A program made the translations under genes and the position numbers. Source: Microbacterium sp. UFMG61 (GTDB lineage: Bacteria > Actinomycetota > Actinomycetes > Actinomycetales > Microbacteriaceae). From it: DNA of 64,000 nucleotides. Location of the stretch: assembly GCF_015354505.1 (NCBI RefSeq), contig NZ_JACAFP010000005.1, forward strand, positions 62,001 through 126,000, in the 5' to 3' direction. The notes under the pieces are model-generated. The model ran no database searches. It had not been told where the DNA came from and saw only the letters and a program-made list of their open reading frames with translations. Every line of letters starts with the position of its first letter. Within the stretch, counting starts at the first letter, position 1. Shown piece after piece: positions 7,966-17,487 of the stretch.

Positions 7966-9084
7966 TTACTGGTACGACTCCACGATCTCGAGGAGGCTCG
8001 GCACGTTGGCGTACGCCTCGGCCGCGTTCTCCTTGGTCACGATGACCGGGTCGAGCAGGTAGGCCGGAACGATCTTGGCGCCGTTGTCGTACGACTCCTC
8101 GTCGTTCACGTCGACGGTGTCGCCCGCCTGAAGCTGGCCGACCATCTTGATGGCCTGCTCCACGAGAAGCGTGGTGTCCTTGTTGATCGTGGAGTACTGC
8201 ACACCCTCCATGATCGACTTCACGGACTCGACCTCGGAGTCCTGACCGGTGACGACCGGAACCGGCTTGCCGGCCTGCTGCACCGAGGTGATGATGGCGC
8301 GAGCCAGGGTGTCGTTCGGCGACAGCACACCGTCGACCACGGTGTCACCGCTGTACGACGAGGTGAGCAGCGTGTCCATGCGGTTCTGCGCGTTCTCCGG
8401 AAGCCATCCCTCGGTCGCGGTCTGTGCGATCTCGGTCTGACCCGAAACGACGTTCAGCGTTCCGTCGTCGATCTTGTCCTGCAGCACGCTCATCGCGCCG
8501 TCGAAGAAGACCTTGGAGTTGGCGTCATCGGGCGAGCCCGAGAACAGCTCGATGTTGTACGGAGCCTCGTGGCCCGCACGAGCCTCGAGACCGTCGAGCA
8601 GCGCCTGACCCTGCAGCTCACCGACCTTGAAGTTGTCGAAGGCGACGTAGTAGTCGACAGCCTCGGTGTTCTCGATGAGACGGTCGTACGCGATCACGTA
8701 TGCGCCGGCATCCTTCGCCGCCTGCACCTGCGTGGCCAGCTGCTTGCCGTCCTTCGCGCCGATGATGATGACCTTGGCGCCGTTGGTGACCATGGCCTGG
8801 ATCTGGTTCTGCTGCTCGGCGACCGTGTTGCTGGCCGGGGCGTACTGGACGTCGGCCTTGAAACCGGCCTCTTCCAGACCGTCGGTGAAGAGCTTGCCGG
8901 CGAGGACCCAGTTCTCGCTGGTCTTGTCCGGAAGCGCGACGCCGATCGAGGAGTCTGCCGCGAAGCCCGCGGCTTCTTCGCCCGATCCCGAACCGGTGTC
9001 TCCGCCTCGTTCGGCCGAGCAGCCGGTGAGTGCGAAGGCAGCCGTCGCGACGAGCGCTGTCGCTGTGACGATGATCTTCTTCAT
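7966..9084 (-). CDS. chvE: monosaccharide ABC transporter substrate-binding lipoprotein (ChvE-like)
   Basis: 372 residues; type-1 periplasmic-binding fold. A signal peptide ends at lipobox ALTGC (Cys 22). Landmarks typical of ChvE-type proteins are GVALPDKTSENW, IIIGAKDG, VIAYDRLI, GVLSPNDTLARAI and VVTGQDSEVESVKSI. It should bind a free aldose outside the cell and pass it to the permease and ATPase encoded upstream. The ATG at 9084 was chosen because it starts the signal peptide and follows AAAGAGA. Its high position in the sugar operon fits high demand for the binding protein. The sugar (xylose, arabinose, galactose or glucose) cannot be told from sequence. Confidence 0.9.
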   Translation of the reverse strand: MKKIIVTATALVATAAFALTGCSAERGGDTGSGSGEEAAGFAADSSIGVALPDKTSENWVLAGKLFTDGLEEAGFKADVQYAPASNTVAEQQNQIQAMVTNGAKVIIIGAKDGKQLATQVQAAKDAGAYVIAYDRLIENTEAVDYYVAFDNFKVGELQGQALLDGLEARAGHEAPYNIELFSGSPDDANSKVFFDGAMSVLQDKIDDGTLNVVSGQTEIAQTATEGWLPENAQNRMDTLLTSSYSGDTVVDGVLSPNDTLARAIITSVQQAGKPVPVVTGQDSEVESVKSIMEGVQYSTINKDTTLLVEQAIKMVGQLQAGDTVDVNDEESYDNGAKIVPAYLLDPVIVTKENAAEAYANVPSLLEIVESYQ

Positions 9085-9145
9085 GTGATCTCTTTCTGTG
9101 TGATGTTGACGGATACCGCGCGCGAGCACTGCGCGCAGATTCCGC

Positions 9146-10504
9146 TTACTCGCTCCGCGTCTTGTCGACGGGCGGAGCCTGGTAAGTCTTGTTGGGCTCG
9201 AAAACCGGTGAGGCCTCCGGGTCGGTGTTGCGGCTGGAGCGACGCGTCATGAACCCGATGATCGAGGGGCGGCCCTGCTGCTTGTTCCAGACGTCGATGC
9301 CGACCGCGAACAGGAGCACGATGCCCTTGATCATCGAGACGACGTCGGCACCCTGGCCGAGCAGGGCGAGGCCGTTGTTGAGGAACGCCATGACGAGGCC
9401 ACCGATGATCGACCCGATCACGGTGCCGATACCGCCGGCGACGGCGGCACCGCCGATGAAGACCGAGGCGATCGCGTCGAGCTCCCAGCCGGTGCCGTCG
9501 TTCGGGCCGGATGCCTGCGAACGCGCGACGAAGATCATGCCGGCGAGGGCGGCCATGACCGACATGTTCATCATGACGAAGAAGTCGACCCAGCGGTCCT
9601 TGACGCCCGAGAGGCGCGCGGCCTGACGGTTGCCGCCGACCGCGTAGATGTGACGGCCGAACACGGTGTTGCGCGTGATGAACGAGTAGATGATGACGAG
9701 AGCCAGCAGGATGAGACCCGGTACCGGGAAGCTCGTACCGGGACGACCGGTCGCGAACATCCACGCGGCGACCAGGACGACCACCGACAGCAGCACGACC
9801 TTGACCACGCTGACCCACAGCGGCGCACTGTCCGAGCCCATCTTGTGCTGGATGCGACGCGTGCGGATCTCCCAGAAGATCAGCCAGGCGACGGCCACCA
9901 GCGCGAGCAGCATGGTGGGCACGTTGAACGGCAGCGGGAGTCCGACCTCGGGCAGGTAGCCCGTACCGATGATCTGGAAGCCCTTGGGCACCGGGATGGT
10001 CTGGGCGTCACCGATCCACTGCTGGGCGCCGCGGAAGAGGAGCATACCGGCGAGGGTCACGATGAACGCGGGGACTCCGACGTATGCCACCCAGAATCCC
10101 TGCCAGGCGCCGACGAGCGCGCCGACCGCGAGACCGAGCACGATCGCGAGTGGCCAGGGGAGGTTCCACTCCGCCATCGACTTCGCCACGATGATGCCCG
10201 TGAACGCGGCTACAGACCCGACCGACAGGTCGATGTGGCCCATGATGATGACCATCACCATGCCGATCGCCAGGATCAGGATGAACGAGTACTGGTTGAT
10301 GACGTTGATCAGGTTGCCCGAGGTCAACGTCGCGCCGTTCGGACCGTTGCGCAGCAGCGTCAGGATCTCGAACAGCGCGATGATGACGATGAGGCTGCCC
10401 AGGATGCCGAACTGGCGCAGCGACGAAGTGCCGTTGCTTCCGAACATCTTGCGGATGTCGCCGAAGTGGAAGCCACGCTTCGTTGTCGTGATGTCGGTGG
10501 TCAT
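9146..10504 (-). CDS. mmsB: monosaccharide ABC transporter permease (GguB/MmsB-like)
   Basis: 452 residues with about ten membrane segments, of the branched RbsC/XylH family. [14 protein letters not shown] is the family signature near residue 88. [13 protein letters not shown] and a long [19 protein letters not shown] stretch lie toward the C-terminus. The ATG at 10504 overlaps the ATPase stop (ATGA), so translation is coupled. Together with the neighbouring genes it forms a complete importer: binding protein, permease and double-cassette ATPase. Confidence 0.92.
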   Translation of the reverse strand: MTTDITTTKRGFHFGDIRKMFGSNGTSSLRQFGILGSLIVIIALFEILTLLRNGPNGATLTSGNLINVINQYSFILILAIGMVMVIIMGHIDLSVGSVAAFTGIIVAKSMAEWNLPWPLAIVLGLAVGALVGAWQGFWVAYVGVPAFIVTLAGMLLFRGAQQWIGDAQTIPVPKGFQIIGTGYLPEVGLPLPFNVPTMLLALVAVAWLIFWEIRTRRIQHKMGSDSAPLWVSVVKVVLLSVVVLVAAWMFATGRPGTSFPVPGLILLALVIIYSFITRNTVFGRHIYAVGGNRQAARLSGVKDRWVDFFVMMNMSVMAALAGMIFVARSQASGPNDGTGWELDAIASVFIGGAAVAGGIGTVIGSIIGGLVMAFLNNGLALLGQGADVVSMIKGIVLLFAVGIDVWNKQQGRPSIIGFMTRRSSRNTDPEASPVFEPNKTYQAPPVDKTRSE

Positions 10505-12069
10505 GCGGATGCTTTCTGAGTAGCGGAGGTCATGCTGCGCATGAGGGCCTCGGGTGTCGCCTGGTCGGCCGGGATGCAGTCGGTGACCCGACCTTCGAAG
10601 ACGGTGTAGATGCGGTCGGAGATTCCGAGGAGTTCGGGCAGCTCGCTGGAGATGACGATCACGCCCTTGCCCTGAGAGGCGAGTTCGTTGATGATCGCGT
10701 AGATCTCGTACTTGGCGCCGACGTCGATGCCGCGCGTGGGCTCGTCGAGGATCAGCAGGTCGGGATCGGTGAACATCCACTTCGCCAGCACGACCTTCTG
10801 CTGGTTGCCGCCGGAAAGCTTGCCGACGCCCTCCTCGACGGAGGGCGCCTTGATGCGCAGAGCCTTGCGGTACTGCTCGGCGATCGAGTACTCGGCGCGC
10901 TCGTCGACCACGCCGCGCTTGGAGATCTTCGACAGCTTCGCGGCGACCGTGGAGCGCTTGATGGTGTCGAGCAGGTTGAGTCCGAGCACCTTGCGGTCCT
11001 CGCTCACGTACGCGAGTCCGTGCTTGATCGCCGACGACACATCGGGAAGTGTGACCTCTTGGCCGTCCTTCACGATCGTGCCCGACTGGAAGTTGCCGTA
11101 CGAGCGCCCGAAGATGCTCATCATGAACTCGGTGCGTCCCGCGCCCATGAGACCCGCGATGCCGACGACCTCGCCGCGACGGACGGTGAGGTTCGACCCC
11201 TTCACGACCATGCGCTCGGACACGGTCGGGTGCTGGACCCACCAGTCCTTGACCTCGAAGAACACCTCGCCGATATCGGGCGTGCGATCGGGGTACCGGC
11301 TCTCGAGCGAACGCCCGACCATGCCGCGGATGATCCGGTCCTCGTTGATCTCGCCGCGGGAGATGTCGAGCGTCTCGACCGTGCGTCCGTCGCGGATGAT
11401 CGTGATCTCGTCGGCGATCTGCTCGATCTCGTTGAGCTTGTGGCTGATCATGATCGACGCGATCCCCTTGGCCTTCAGGCCGAGGATCAGGTCGAGCAGG
11501 TGCTGCGAGTCGTTCTCGTTGAGTGCCGCGGTCGGCTCGTCGAGGATCAGCAGCTTGACGTCCTTGTTGAGCGCCTTCGCGATCTCGATCAGCTGCTGCT
11601 TGCCGACGCCGAGCGTCTTGATCGCCACGTCGGGATCCTCCCGCAGACCGACGCGAGCGAGCAGTTCGACCGTGCGCTGCCGCTGCGCCTGCCAGTCGAT
11701 CTTGCCGAAGCGGCGGATCTCGTTGCCGAGGAAGATGTTCTCGGTGATCGACAGCTCGGGGATCAGGGCGAGCTCCTGGTGGATGATCGCGATACCGGCC
11801 TGCTCGCTCGCCGCGATGTCGCGGTAGCGCTGCTCCTCGCCGTACAGCAGGATGTCGCCGTCGTACGAGCCGTAGGGGTAGACACCGGACAGGACCTTCA
11901 TCAGTGTCGACTTGCCGGCACCGTTCTCGCCGCAGATCGCGTGGATCTCGCCTGCCCGGACGGTGATGGACACATCGGACAGCGCTTTGACACCCGGGAA
12001 CTCCTTGGTGATGCTGCGCATCTCCAGGATGGGGCCTGACACGACCGGCAACGTTGCTGTGGTGCTCAC
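10501..12069 (-). CDS. mmsA: monosaccharide ABC transporter ATPase, two cassettes (GguA/MmsA-like)
   Basis: 522 residues. The first cassette has Walker [10 protein letters not shown], a degenerate signature ([15 protein letters not shown]) and Walker [11 protein letters not shown]. The second has a degenerate Walker A ([10 protein letters not shown]), [14 protein letters not shown] and [19 protein letters not shown]. This asymmetry is typical of sugar importers of the RbsA/XylG/GguA class. The GTG at 12069 was chosen because GAGGA lies 7 bases upstream. A further upstream start would add residues over the operator region. A LacI-type operator lies 33 bases before the start. Confidence 0.93.
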   Translation of the reverse strand: MSTTATLPVVSGPILEMRSITKEFPGVKALSDVSITVRAGEIHAICGENGAGKSTLMKVLSGVYPYGSYDGDILLYGEEQRYRDIAASEQAGIAIIHQELALIPELSITENIFLGNEIRRFGKIDWQAQRQRTVELLARVGLREDPDVAIKTLGVGKQQLIEIAKALNKDVKLLILDEPTAALNENDSQHLLDLILGLKAKGIASIMISHKLNEIEQIADEITIIRDGRTVETLDISRGEINEDRIIRGMVGRSLESRYPDRTPDIGEVFFEVKDWWVQHPTVSERMVVKGSNLTVRRGEVVGIAGLMGAGRTEFMMSIFGRSYGNFQSGTIVKDGQEVTLPDVSSAIKHGLAYVSEDRKVLGLNLLDTIKRSTVAAKLSKISKRGVVDERAEYSIAEQYRKALRIKAPSVEEGVGKLSGGNQQKVVLAKWMFTDPDLLILDEPTRGIDVGAKYEIYAIINELASQGKGVIVISSELPELLGISDRIYTVFEGRVTDCIPADQATPEALMRSMTSATQKASA

Positions 12070-12101
12070 AAGATCTTCCTCGCGACGGGCGGCCACCTTC
12101 G

Positions 12102-12117
12102 ATGTGACCGTTCACAT
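12102..12117. promoter_or_regulatory. LacI-type operator for the sugar importer
   Basis: ATGTGA-CCGT-TCACAT, 6-base inverted arms. It lies just downstream of the predicted promoter and 33 bases before the mmsA start. It matches the palindrome before the adjacent lacI gene in 15 of 16 bases when that one is read on the opposite strand. Confidence 0.8.
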
Positions 12118-12127
12118 TGGATTACAT

Positions 12128-12154
12128 AGTCTACGCTCGCCGAAGCGGTGTCAA
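12128..12154 (-). promoter_or_regulatory. candidate promoter of the sugar importer operon
   Basis: On the minus strand, TTGACA (12154-12149) is followed 15 bases later by TAGACT (12133-12128). The spacing is short, but both hexamers are good. The start site would fall at or beside the operator, as expected for LacI repression. Confidence 0.5.
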
Positions 12155-12176
12155 GACCACTGACGAAAATGTGGCC

Positions 12177-13190
12177 TTATCGAAGGGCCGACGATTCCCT
12201 GGTGCGCAGGGTCGTCTGCAGAGGCCCGAACACCGGCGCCTGCTCGCCCCTGATCTCCGCGAGCAGGATCCGCACCGCCCGGCGTCCGAGTTCAGGGAAG
12301 TCCTGATGCACCGTGCTCAGCGTCGGTGCCACGTGCGCCGCGACGGGGATGTCGTCGAACCCCACGACGCTCACGTCTTCGGGTACGCGGATGCCGGCAT
12401 CGCGGAAGCCGTGCAGCAGACCGATCGCCATCTGGTCGTTGGCGACGAACACGGCGGTGAAGTCGCGCCTGCGCGACAGCTCCTGCCCGGCGAAGTAGCC
12501 GAAGTCCGCCGTCCAGTCGCCGCGGATGGGCGGGAACGTGGGCAGATCGGCTTCACGCAGCGCGTCGAGATACCCGCGCATCCTCGACTCCGCCTCGACC
12601 CAGTCCTGCGGGCCGGCGATGTGGAGGATGTCGCTGTGGCCGAGACCGATCAGATGCTCGGTGGCCGTGCGGGCACCGAGCACCTGATCGGCCGAGAGAC
12701 TCACCCCGTCGGACCCGGATGCGGTCTGCAGCGACACGAACGGGATGTCGACCGCCATGCCCTTCAGCACATGGAAGACCCGCACCTGGGGCGCCAGCAC
12801 CACGATGCCGTCGACCTGCTCGCGCGCCAGCTGCCGCAGGGCGCTGCCGATCGCCTCGGGCGAGGTCGCGGACAGGTTCAGCGTCGAGACCGAGTACCCC
12901 TCCTCGCGTGCGGCATCCTCGATGCCGACGATCGAGGATGTCGGACCGAACTCCCCCACGGTGGCCGACAGGATGCCCAGCATGTTCGACCTGCTCGTGA
13001 CGAGCGCCCTCGCCGCGAGGTTCGGCCGGTAGTCGAGCACGGAGATCGCGTCGAGCACCTTCGCCTTGGTCTCGGGGCGGATGCTCGGATGATCGTTGAG
13101 CACCCGCGAGACGGTCTGATGCGAGACTCCCGCGAGCCGCGCGACATCGCGGATGCTCGGCACGCGCGCGCGTTCGGAGGCGGTGGACAT
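12177..13190 (-). CDS. LacI-family transcriptional regulator of the sugar importer
   Basis: 337 residues. The N-terminal helix-turn-helix with hinge helix is SIRDVARLAGVSHQTVSRVLND (about 12-33), then a periplasmic-binding-like sensor domain (about 60-330) with VFVANDQMAIG and VVGFDDIPVA. The start at 13190 follows AGGAGG by 7 bases; a GTG/ATG further upstream would overlap the operator. It lies directly before the importer genes on the same strand, with its own operator-bearing promoter region. Self-regulation and control of the importer are inferred from the shared palindrome. Confidence 0.93.
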   Translation of the reverse strand: MSTASERARVPSIRDVARLAGVSHQTVSRVLNDHPSIRPETKAKVLDAISVLDYRPNLAARALVTSRSNMLGILSATVGEFGPTSSIVGIEDAAREEGYSVSTLNLSATSPEAIGSALRQLAREQVDGIVVLAPQVRVFHVLKGMAVDIPFVSLQTASGSDGVSLSADQVLGARTATEHLIGLGHSDILHIAGPQDWVEAESRMRGYLDALREADLPTFPPIRGDWTADFGYFAGQELSRRRDFTAVFVANDQMAIGLLHGFRDAGIRVPEDVSVVGFDDIPVAAHVAPTLSTVHQDFPELGRRAVRILLAEIRGEQAPVFGPLQTTLRTRESSALR

Positions 13191-13206
13191 TGCATCGCCT
13201 CCTTGC

Positions 13207-13222
13207 ATGTGCACGGTCACAT
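13207..13222. promoter_or_regulatory. LacI-type operator before the lacI gene
   Basis: ATGTGCACGGTCACAT. Its reverse complement differs by one base from the operator at 12102-12117. It lies 17 bases upstream of the regulator start codon, consistent with autoregulation. Confidence 0.75.
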
Positions 13223-13279
13223 CGTCATCTCATTATGTACGCACGGCACGCCGAACGCACCCCGGACGCCTGGTCGGCG

Positions 13280-14212
13280 TCAGCCGATGATGCGCGCGCC
13301 GGGCACCGGGCCGTGCACGTGCAGCGGATCGAACCCGTGCTCGCGCAGCTCGTTCTGCACGTGCTGCGCGCTCTCGGGGCTGCCGCACAGAAGGGCGATC
13401 GTCGGCCCGGACCCGGACACGATGCCCTGCAGCGCACCGGCATGGATGCCGCGCAGGATGGTCGTCTCCAGATCGGGACGCTCGTGCAGCGCCGCCTCCT
13501 GGAGATCGTTGTAGATGCTCTCGGAGAGCAGCTCGGGGTCGCCGGAGCGCAGAGCCTGCAACACCGGGATGGGCACGTCGAGTGAGAGGGGCGGGTCGTC
13601 GGCGAGTGCGCCGTGCTCTTCGCGGAGCGCGTCGAGCCTGCCGTAGACCACCGGCGTCGAGAGTCCCGCGTCGCTCGTGACGAGGACCCAGTCGAAGCGT
13701 CCGCGCGCCAGGGCCGGGTTGAGCTGGTCGCCCCGCCCGGTGCCGACCGCGGTTCCGCCGTGCAGTGCGAACGGCACGTCGGCACCGAGACGCGCCGCGA
13801 GCTCGTGCAGACGCGCGGTCGAGAATCCGGTGCCCCACAGCGCGTCGCAGGCGACGAGCGCCGCGGCCGCATCCGCCGAACCGCCGCCCATGCCTCCGGC
13901 GACCGGCACGCTCTTGCGGATCTCCAGAGCGACGCCGCCCTCATACTCCGCAGCCGCGGCGAGCAGCTTCGCCGCACGCATCGCGAGATTGCGGTCGTCC
14001 AGCGGCACCGAGTCGGGGTCGTCGACCCCCGAGACCGTGATCGAGAAGTCGTCGGCGTGCCGAGCGATCACGTCCTCGTACAACGAGACGGCCTGGAAGA
14101 CCGTCGCGAGAGCGTGATAGCCGTCGTCGTGCCGCCCGCCCACACCGAGGTAGAGGTTGATCTTGCCCGGCGCGCGCACGTGCACGGCGGGGGGCGAGGC
14201 GGCGAAGCTCAT
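13280..14212 (-). CDS. ispE: 4-diphosphocytidyl-2-C-methyl-D-erythritol kinase
   Basis: 310 residues. GHMP-fold kinase that phosphorylates CDP-methylerythritol in the non-mevalonate isoprenoid pathway, in the cytoplasm. RAPGKINLYLGVG near the N-terminus and the ATP-binding glycine motif PVAGGMGGGSADAAAAL (about 103-119) are characteristic. IVSGSGPTIALL near residue 265 is the third GHMP motif. It belongs to the actinobacterial rsmA-ispE arrangement, but here an aldo/keto reductase gene separates the two. Confidence 0.96.
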   Translation of the reverse strand: MSFAASPPAVHVRAPGKINLYLGVGGRHDDGYHALATVFQAVSLYEDVIARHADDFSITVSGVDDPDSVPLDDRNLAMRAAKLLAAAAEYEGGVALEIRKSVPVAGGMGGGSADAAAALVACDALWGTGFSTARLHELAARLGADVPFALHGGTAVGTGRGDQLNPALARGRFDWVLVTSDAGLSTPVVYGRLDALREEHGALADDPPLSLDVPIPVLQALRSGDPELLSESIYNDLQEAALHERPDLETTILRGIHAGALQGIVSGSGPTIALLCGSPESAQHVQNELREHGFDPLHVHGPVPGARIIG

Positions 14213-14225
14213 GATGCGGTTCCTG

Positions 14226-15293
14226 TCAGAGCTCCGTGGACGAGGCCCAGAGATCGACGTCGATCGATCCTGAGAGTTCGTCGATGCGCGCGAGCTCCTG
14301 GTCGGTGAACACCGGACCGTTCAGCGCGGCGATGTTCTCGTCGAGCTGCGCGGGCCGCGAGGCGCCGACCAGAGCCGAGGCGACGACCGGGTTGCGCAGC
14401 GTCCACTGCAGCGCGAGCTGCGCGAGCGACTGTCCCCGCTCTTTCGCGATGTCGTTCAGCGCGCGGAGCGTCTGCACGGCGTCATCGGAGAGCGGAGCAT
14501 CCGGCAGGGATCCGCGCTTCTGTGCGCGGTCAGCCGTGCCGTCGCCGAGGTACTTGTCGGTCAGCAGGCCCTGCGCGAGCGGCGTGAAGGCGATCGCGCC
14601 GACGCCTGACTGCTCGAGCGTGTCGGTGAGTCCGTCTTCGACCCAGCGGTTGAGGATCGAGTACGCGGGCTGGTGGATCACGAGCGGCGTGCCGAGATCC
14701 TTCGCGACCGCGAGCGCCTCGGCCGTGCGCTCGGCGCTGTACGACGAGATGCCGACATAGAGGGCCTTGCCCTGACGCACGAGCGTGTCGAGAGCGGCGA
14801 CCGTCTCGGCGATGGGCGTCACGGGGTCGACGCGGTGCGAGTAGAAGATGTCGACGTAGTCGAGTCCCATGCGCGTGAGCGACTGCTCTGCGCTCGCCAG
14901 GATGTACTTGCGGCTCGCGTAGTCGCCGTAGGGCCCGGGCCACATGTCCCACCCCGCCTTCGACGAGATGATGAGTTCGTCGCGGTAGGGGCGGAAGTCC
15001 TCTGCGAAGATGCGCCCGAAGTTCTTCTCGGCGGAGCCGTAGGGCGGGCCGTAGTTGTTGGCCAGATCGAAGTGCGTGATGCCCCGGTCGAACGCGTGAC
15101 GCAGAAGCTCACGCTGATTGTCGAGCGGGATGTTGTCGCCGAAGTTCCACCACAGGCCGAGCGAGATCGGCGGCAGGTAGAGCCCCGACGAGCCGACCTG
15201 ACGATACGCGAACTGCTGGTACCGGCTCTCATCGGCTGCATACGGTCGGTGCAGCTCAGGGACGTTCGGACGGAAGCGGGGGGTTTCGGTCAC
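14226..15293 (-). CDS. aldo/keto reductase (YghZ / glyceraldehyde-3-phosphate reductase-like)
   Basis: 355 residues, NADPH-dependent TIM-barrel reductase. LPPISLGLWWNFGD, HFDLANNYGPPYGSAE (catalytic Asp and Tyr region), IISSKAGWDMWPGPYG (catalytic Lys) and YVDIFYSHR (catalytic His) resemble E. coli YghZ, which reduces L-glyceraldehyde 3-phosphate. Start is GTG at 15293. A TAATCT hexamer ends 6 bases before it and overlaps the rsmA stop codon, so it can be transcribed on its own. It sits between rsmA and ispE, which are neighbours in other actinobacteria, so it looks inserted. The substrate is inferred only from resemblance. Confidence 0.88.
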   Translation of the reverse strand: MTETPRFRPNVPELHRPYAADESRYQQFAYRQVGSSGLYLPPISLGLWWNFGDNIPLDNQRELLRHAFDRGITHFDLANNYGPPYGSAEKNFGRIFAEDFRPYRDELIISSKAGWDMWPGPYGDYASRKYILASAEQSLTRMGLDYVDIFYSHRVDPVTPIAETVAALDTLVRQGKALYVGISSYSAERTAEALAVAKDLGTPLVIHQPAYSILNRWVEDGLTDTLEQSGVGAIAFTPLAQGLLTDKYLGDGTADRAQKRGSLPDAPLSDDAVQTLRALNDIAKERGQSLAQLALQWTLRNPVVASALVGASRPAQLDENIAALNGPVFTDQELARIDELSGSIDVDLWASSTEL

Positions 15294-15299
15294 GGTGCC

Positions 15300-15305
15300 A
15301 GATTA
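15300..15305 (-). promoter_or_regulatory. -10-like TAATCT, leaderless arrangement
   Basis: TAATCT on the minus strand, 6 bases before the GTG at 15293. It includes the rsmA stop codon. Confidence 0.4.
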
Positions 15306-16172
15306 GTCGGTGACGACAGCGTCTTCGATCCGAGCGACGTGCTGCGCAATACGGTGATAGTCCTCGACCGTGAGGTCCTCACCGCGAGCGGTCGGAGCGA
15401 CCCCCGCGGCGATCAGGATGTCGGATGCCGCCGCGGAGCTGCCGAAGAGTCCCGACAGGGCCTGCCGCAGCATCTTGCGTCGCTGATTGAACGCGGCATC
15501 GACGATCTGGAAGGTGCGTCGTCGTTCCTCCTCCGAACCGCGCTCTCCCTCCGCCCGATCGAAGCCGACGAGCAGGCTGTCGACGTTCGGCACAGGCCAG
15601 AAGACCTGGCGCGACACCGTGCCGGAGAGCTTCCACTCGCCGTACCAGGCCGCCTTGACGCTCGGCGATCCGTAGATCTTCGAGCCGGGCTTCGCGGCCA
15701 GGCGCTCGGCCACTTCGGCCTGCACCATCACGACGCCGCGCTTCAGGTACGAGAAGCTCTCGAGGAAGTGCAGCAGCACCGGCACCGAGACGTTGTAGGG
15801 CAGGTTGGCAACCAGCACGGTCGGCTCGCCGGGCAGCTCGGTGATGCGCAGCGCATCGGCATCCACCACCGTCAGCTTTTCGGCGGGGACGCCGTGCTCG
15901 ACCACGGTCTGCGACAGACGTGCGGCGAGTCGGTGATCGATCTCGACGGCGGTGACGGATGCTCCCGCCTCGAGGATCGCAAGGGTCAGCGACCCGAGCC
16001 CCGGGCCCACCTCGACGACCCGCTCCCCCGGCTGCACACGGGCGGCCTGCACGATCTTGCGGACCGTGTTCGCGTCGACGACGAAGTTCTGACCGAGCTT
16101 CTTGGTCGGAGTGACGTCGAGCTCGGCGGCGAGCCGGCGGATCTCTGTGGCGCCGAGCAGGGTGACTGTCAT
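15303..16172 (-). CDS. rsmA: 16S rRNA (adenine1518/1519-N6)-dimethyltransferase
   Basis: 289 residues; SAM-dependent enzyme that dimethylates two adjacent adenines near the 3' end of 16S rRNA. KKLGQNFVVDANTVRKIV is the N-terminal family signature. VVEVGPGLGSLTLAIL (about 55-70) binds SAM, and VANLPYNVSVPVL holds the catalytic NLPY motif. The ATG at 16172 is the first start compatible with the conserved N-terminus. It runs toward ispE as in other actinobacteria. The rpfB gene that precedes it in mycobacteria is absent; an MFS gene faces away instead. Confidence 0.96.
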   Translation of the reverse strand: MTVTLLGATEIRRLAAELDVTPTKKLGQNFVVDANTVRKIVQAARVQPGERVVEVGPGLGSLTLAILEAGASVTAVEIDHRLAARLSQTVVEHGVPAEKLTVVDADALRITELPGEPTVLVANLPYNVSVPVLLHFLESFSYLKRGVVMVQAEVAERLAAKPGSKIYGSPSVKAAWYGEWKLSGTVSRQVFWPVPNVDSLLVGFDRAEGERGSEEERRRTFQIVDAAFNQRRKMLRQALSGLFGSSAAASDILIAAGVAPTARGEDLTVEDYHRIAQHVARIEDAVVTD

Positions 16173-16215
16173 TGCTCCATTGTCCCTCACCCCCGCCGGT
16201 GTCCGAACCGGCCAG

Positions 16216-16221
16216 TAGTCT
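16216..16221 (+). promoter_or_regulatory. -10-like TAGTCT, leaderless arrangement
   Basis: TAGTCT, 6 bases before the ATG at 16228, in the 55-base gap between the divergent rsmA and MFS genes. Confidence 0.45.
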
Positions 16222-16227
16222 TCTGTG

Positions 16228-17487
16228 ATGCCCTCCCTCGGTGAACTGATCGCACCACGGCGCATGGGCAGGGATTTCCGCTGGCTGCTCGCGTCATCGT
16301 GGACGAGCAACGTCGGTGACGGTGTCGCTCTCGCCGCCGCTCCCCTGCTCATCGCGTCGATGACGTCGTCGCCGATCCTCGTGGCCGCCGGGGCCATCCT
16401 GCAGTTCCTGCCCTGGCTGCTGTTCGGCCTGCACGCGGGGGCGATCGCCGATCGCTTCGACCGGCGCCGACTCGTGATGGTCGCGAACGGAGCGCGAGCG
16501 GTCGTGCTCGCGGCTCTCTGCGTGTTCCTGCTCACGGGAACCGCGAACATCTGGATCGTGCTCGCGGTCGCCTTCCTCTACGGCACCGCCGAGGTCTTCG
16601 TCGACACCGCGGGCAGCACGCTGCTGCCGATGCTCGTGAAGCCGACCGACCTCGGCATCGGCAACGCCCGGCTGCAGGCCGGCTACCTCGTCGCGAACCA
16701 GTTCGCGGGTCCACCGCTCGGCGCATTCCTCTTCGCCGCGGGCACCGCCTGGCCGTTCCTGGTCGAGGTGCTCTGCGTCCTGCTCGCAGTGGTGCTGATC
16801 TCACGGATGGCGCGGACGCCCGTGCCCCCTCGTTCGAACGGTGCGAGCGAGAGATCACACGTGCACACCGACATCGCCGAGGGTCTCCGCTGGCTCTGGC
16901 AGAACCCCCCGGTGCGGATGCTGGTGCTGATCATCCTGGTCTTCAACGTGACGTGGGCGGCCCCCTGGGGCGTGCTCGTCCTCTACGCCACCGAGCATCT
17001 GAACATGGGCGCCGTCGGCTACGGCGCCCTCACGACCGCCTCCGCAGTGGGCGGGATCCTCGCGACGCTGAGCTTCGGGTGGCTCGAACGGCACGTGTCG
17101 TTCGCGACACTCATGCGAGTCGTGCTGTCGCTCGAGGTGCTGATGCACCTGGCCTTCGCGCTCACGAGCACCGGGTGGGTCGCGCTCGTGATCATGTTCG
17201 TGTTCGGCGCCTACGCGTTCGTGTGGGGCACGATCTCGACGACCGTGCGCCAACGCCTGGTGCCGGCAGAACTGCAGGGCCGAGTCGCCTCGGTGAACAT
17301 GGTCGGCGTGTTCGGCGGCATGGTGATCGGGCAGGCTCTGGGCGGAGTCATCGCGCAGGTCTGGGGCCTGACGGCTCCCTGGTGGTTCGCGTTCGTCGGA
17401 GCCGCACTCACGCTGCTGCTGGTGTGGAAGCCGATCTCGCAGATCGTCAGTGCCGCACCTGCGGATCAGTCGCTGAACGAGCCGTAG
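16228..17487 (+). CDS. MFS transporter
   Basis: 419 residues and about twelve membrane segments. The loop between segments 2 and 3 has AGAIADRFDRRRLVM, the MFS motif A pattern. A cytoplasmic loop near residue 200 splits the two six-helix halves. The second half repeats the pattern less clearly. It is similar in layout to the MFS_3 / enterobactin-exporter type of permease. The start could also be the GTG at 16225, directly before the ATG. It is on the opposite strand to the surrounding housekeeping genes, and its last 22 bases overlap the end of tatD. Substrate unknown. Confidence 0.9.
   Translation: MPSLGELIAPRRMGRDFRWLLASSWTSNVGDGVALAAAPLLIASMTSSPILVAAGAILQFLPWLLFGLHAGAIADRFDRRRLVMVANGARAVVLAALCVFLLTGTANIWIVLAVAFLYGTAEVFVDTAGSTLLPMLVKPTDLGIGNARLQAGYLVANQFAGPPLGAFLFAAGTAWPFLVEVLCVLLAVVLISRMARTPVPPRSNGASERSHVHTDIAEGLRWLWQNPPVRMLVLIILVFNVTWAAPWGVLVLYATEHLNMGAVGYGALTTASAVGGILATLSFGWLERHVSFATLMRVVLSLEVLMHLAFALTSTGWVALVIMFVFGAYAFVWGTISTTVRQRLVPAELQGRVASVNMVGVFGGMVIGQALGGVIAQVWGLTAPWWFAFVGAALTLLLVWKPISQIVSAAPADQSLNEP

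Noticed and set aside
10505..12115. Minus-strand frame extending the importer permease upstream to 989 residues
   Set aside because: It is the ATPase gene read out of frame; the permease begins at the ATGA overlap at 10504.
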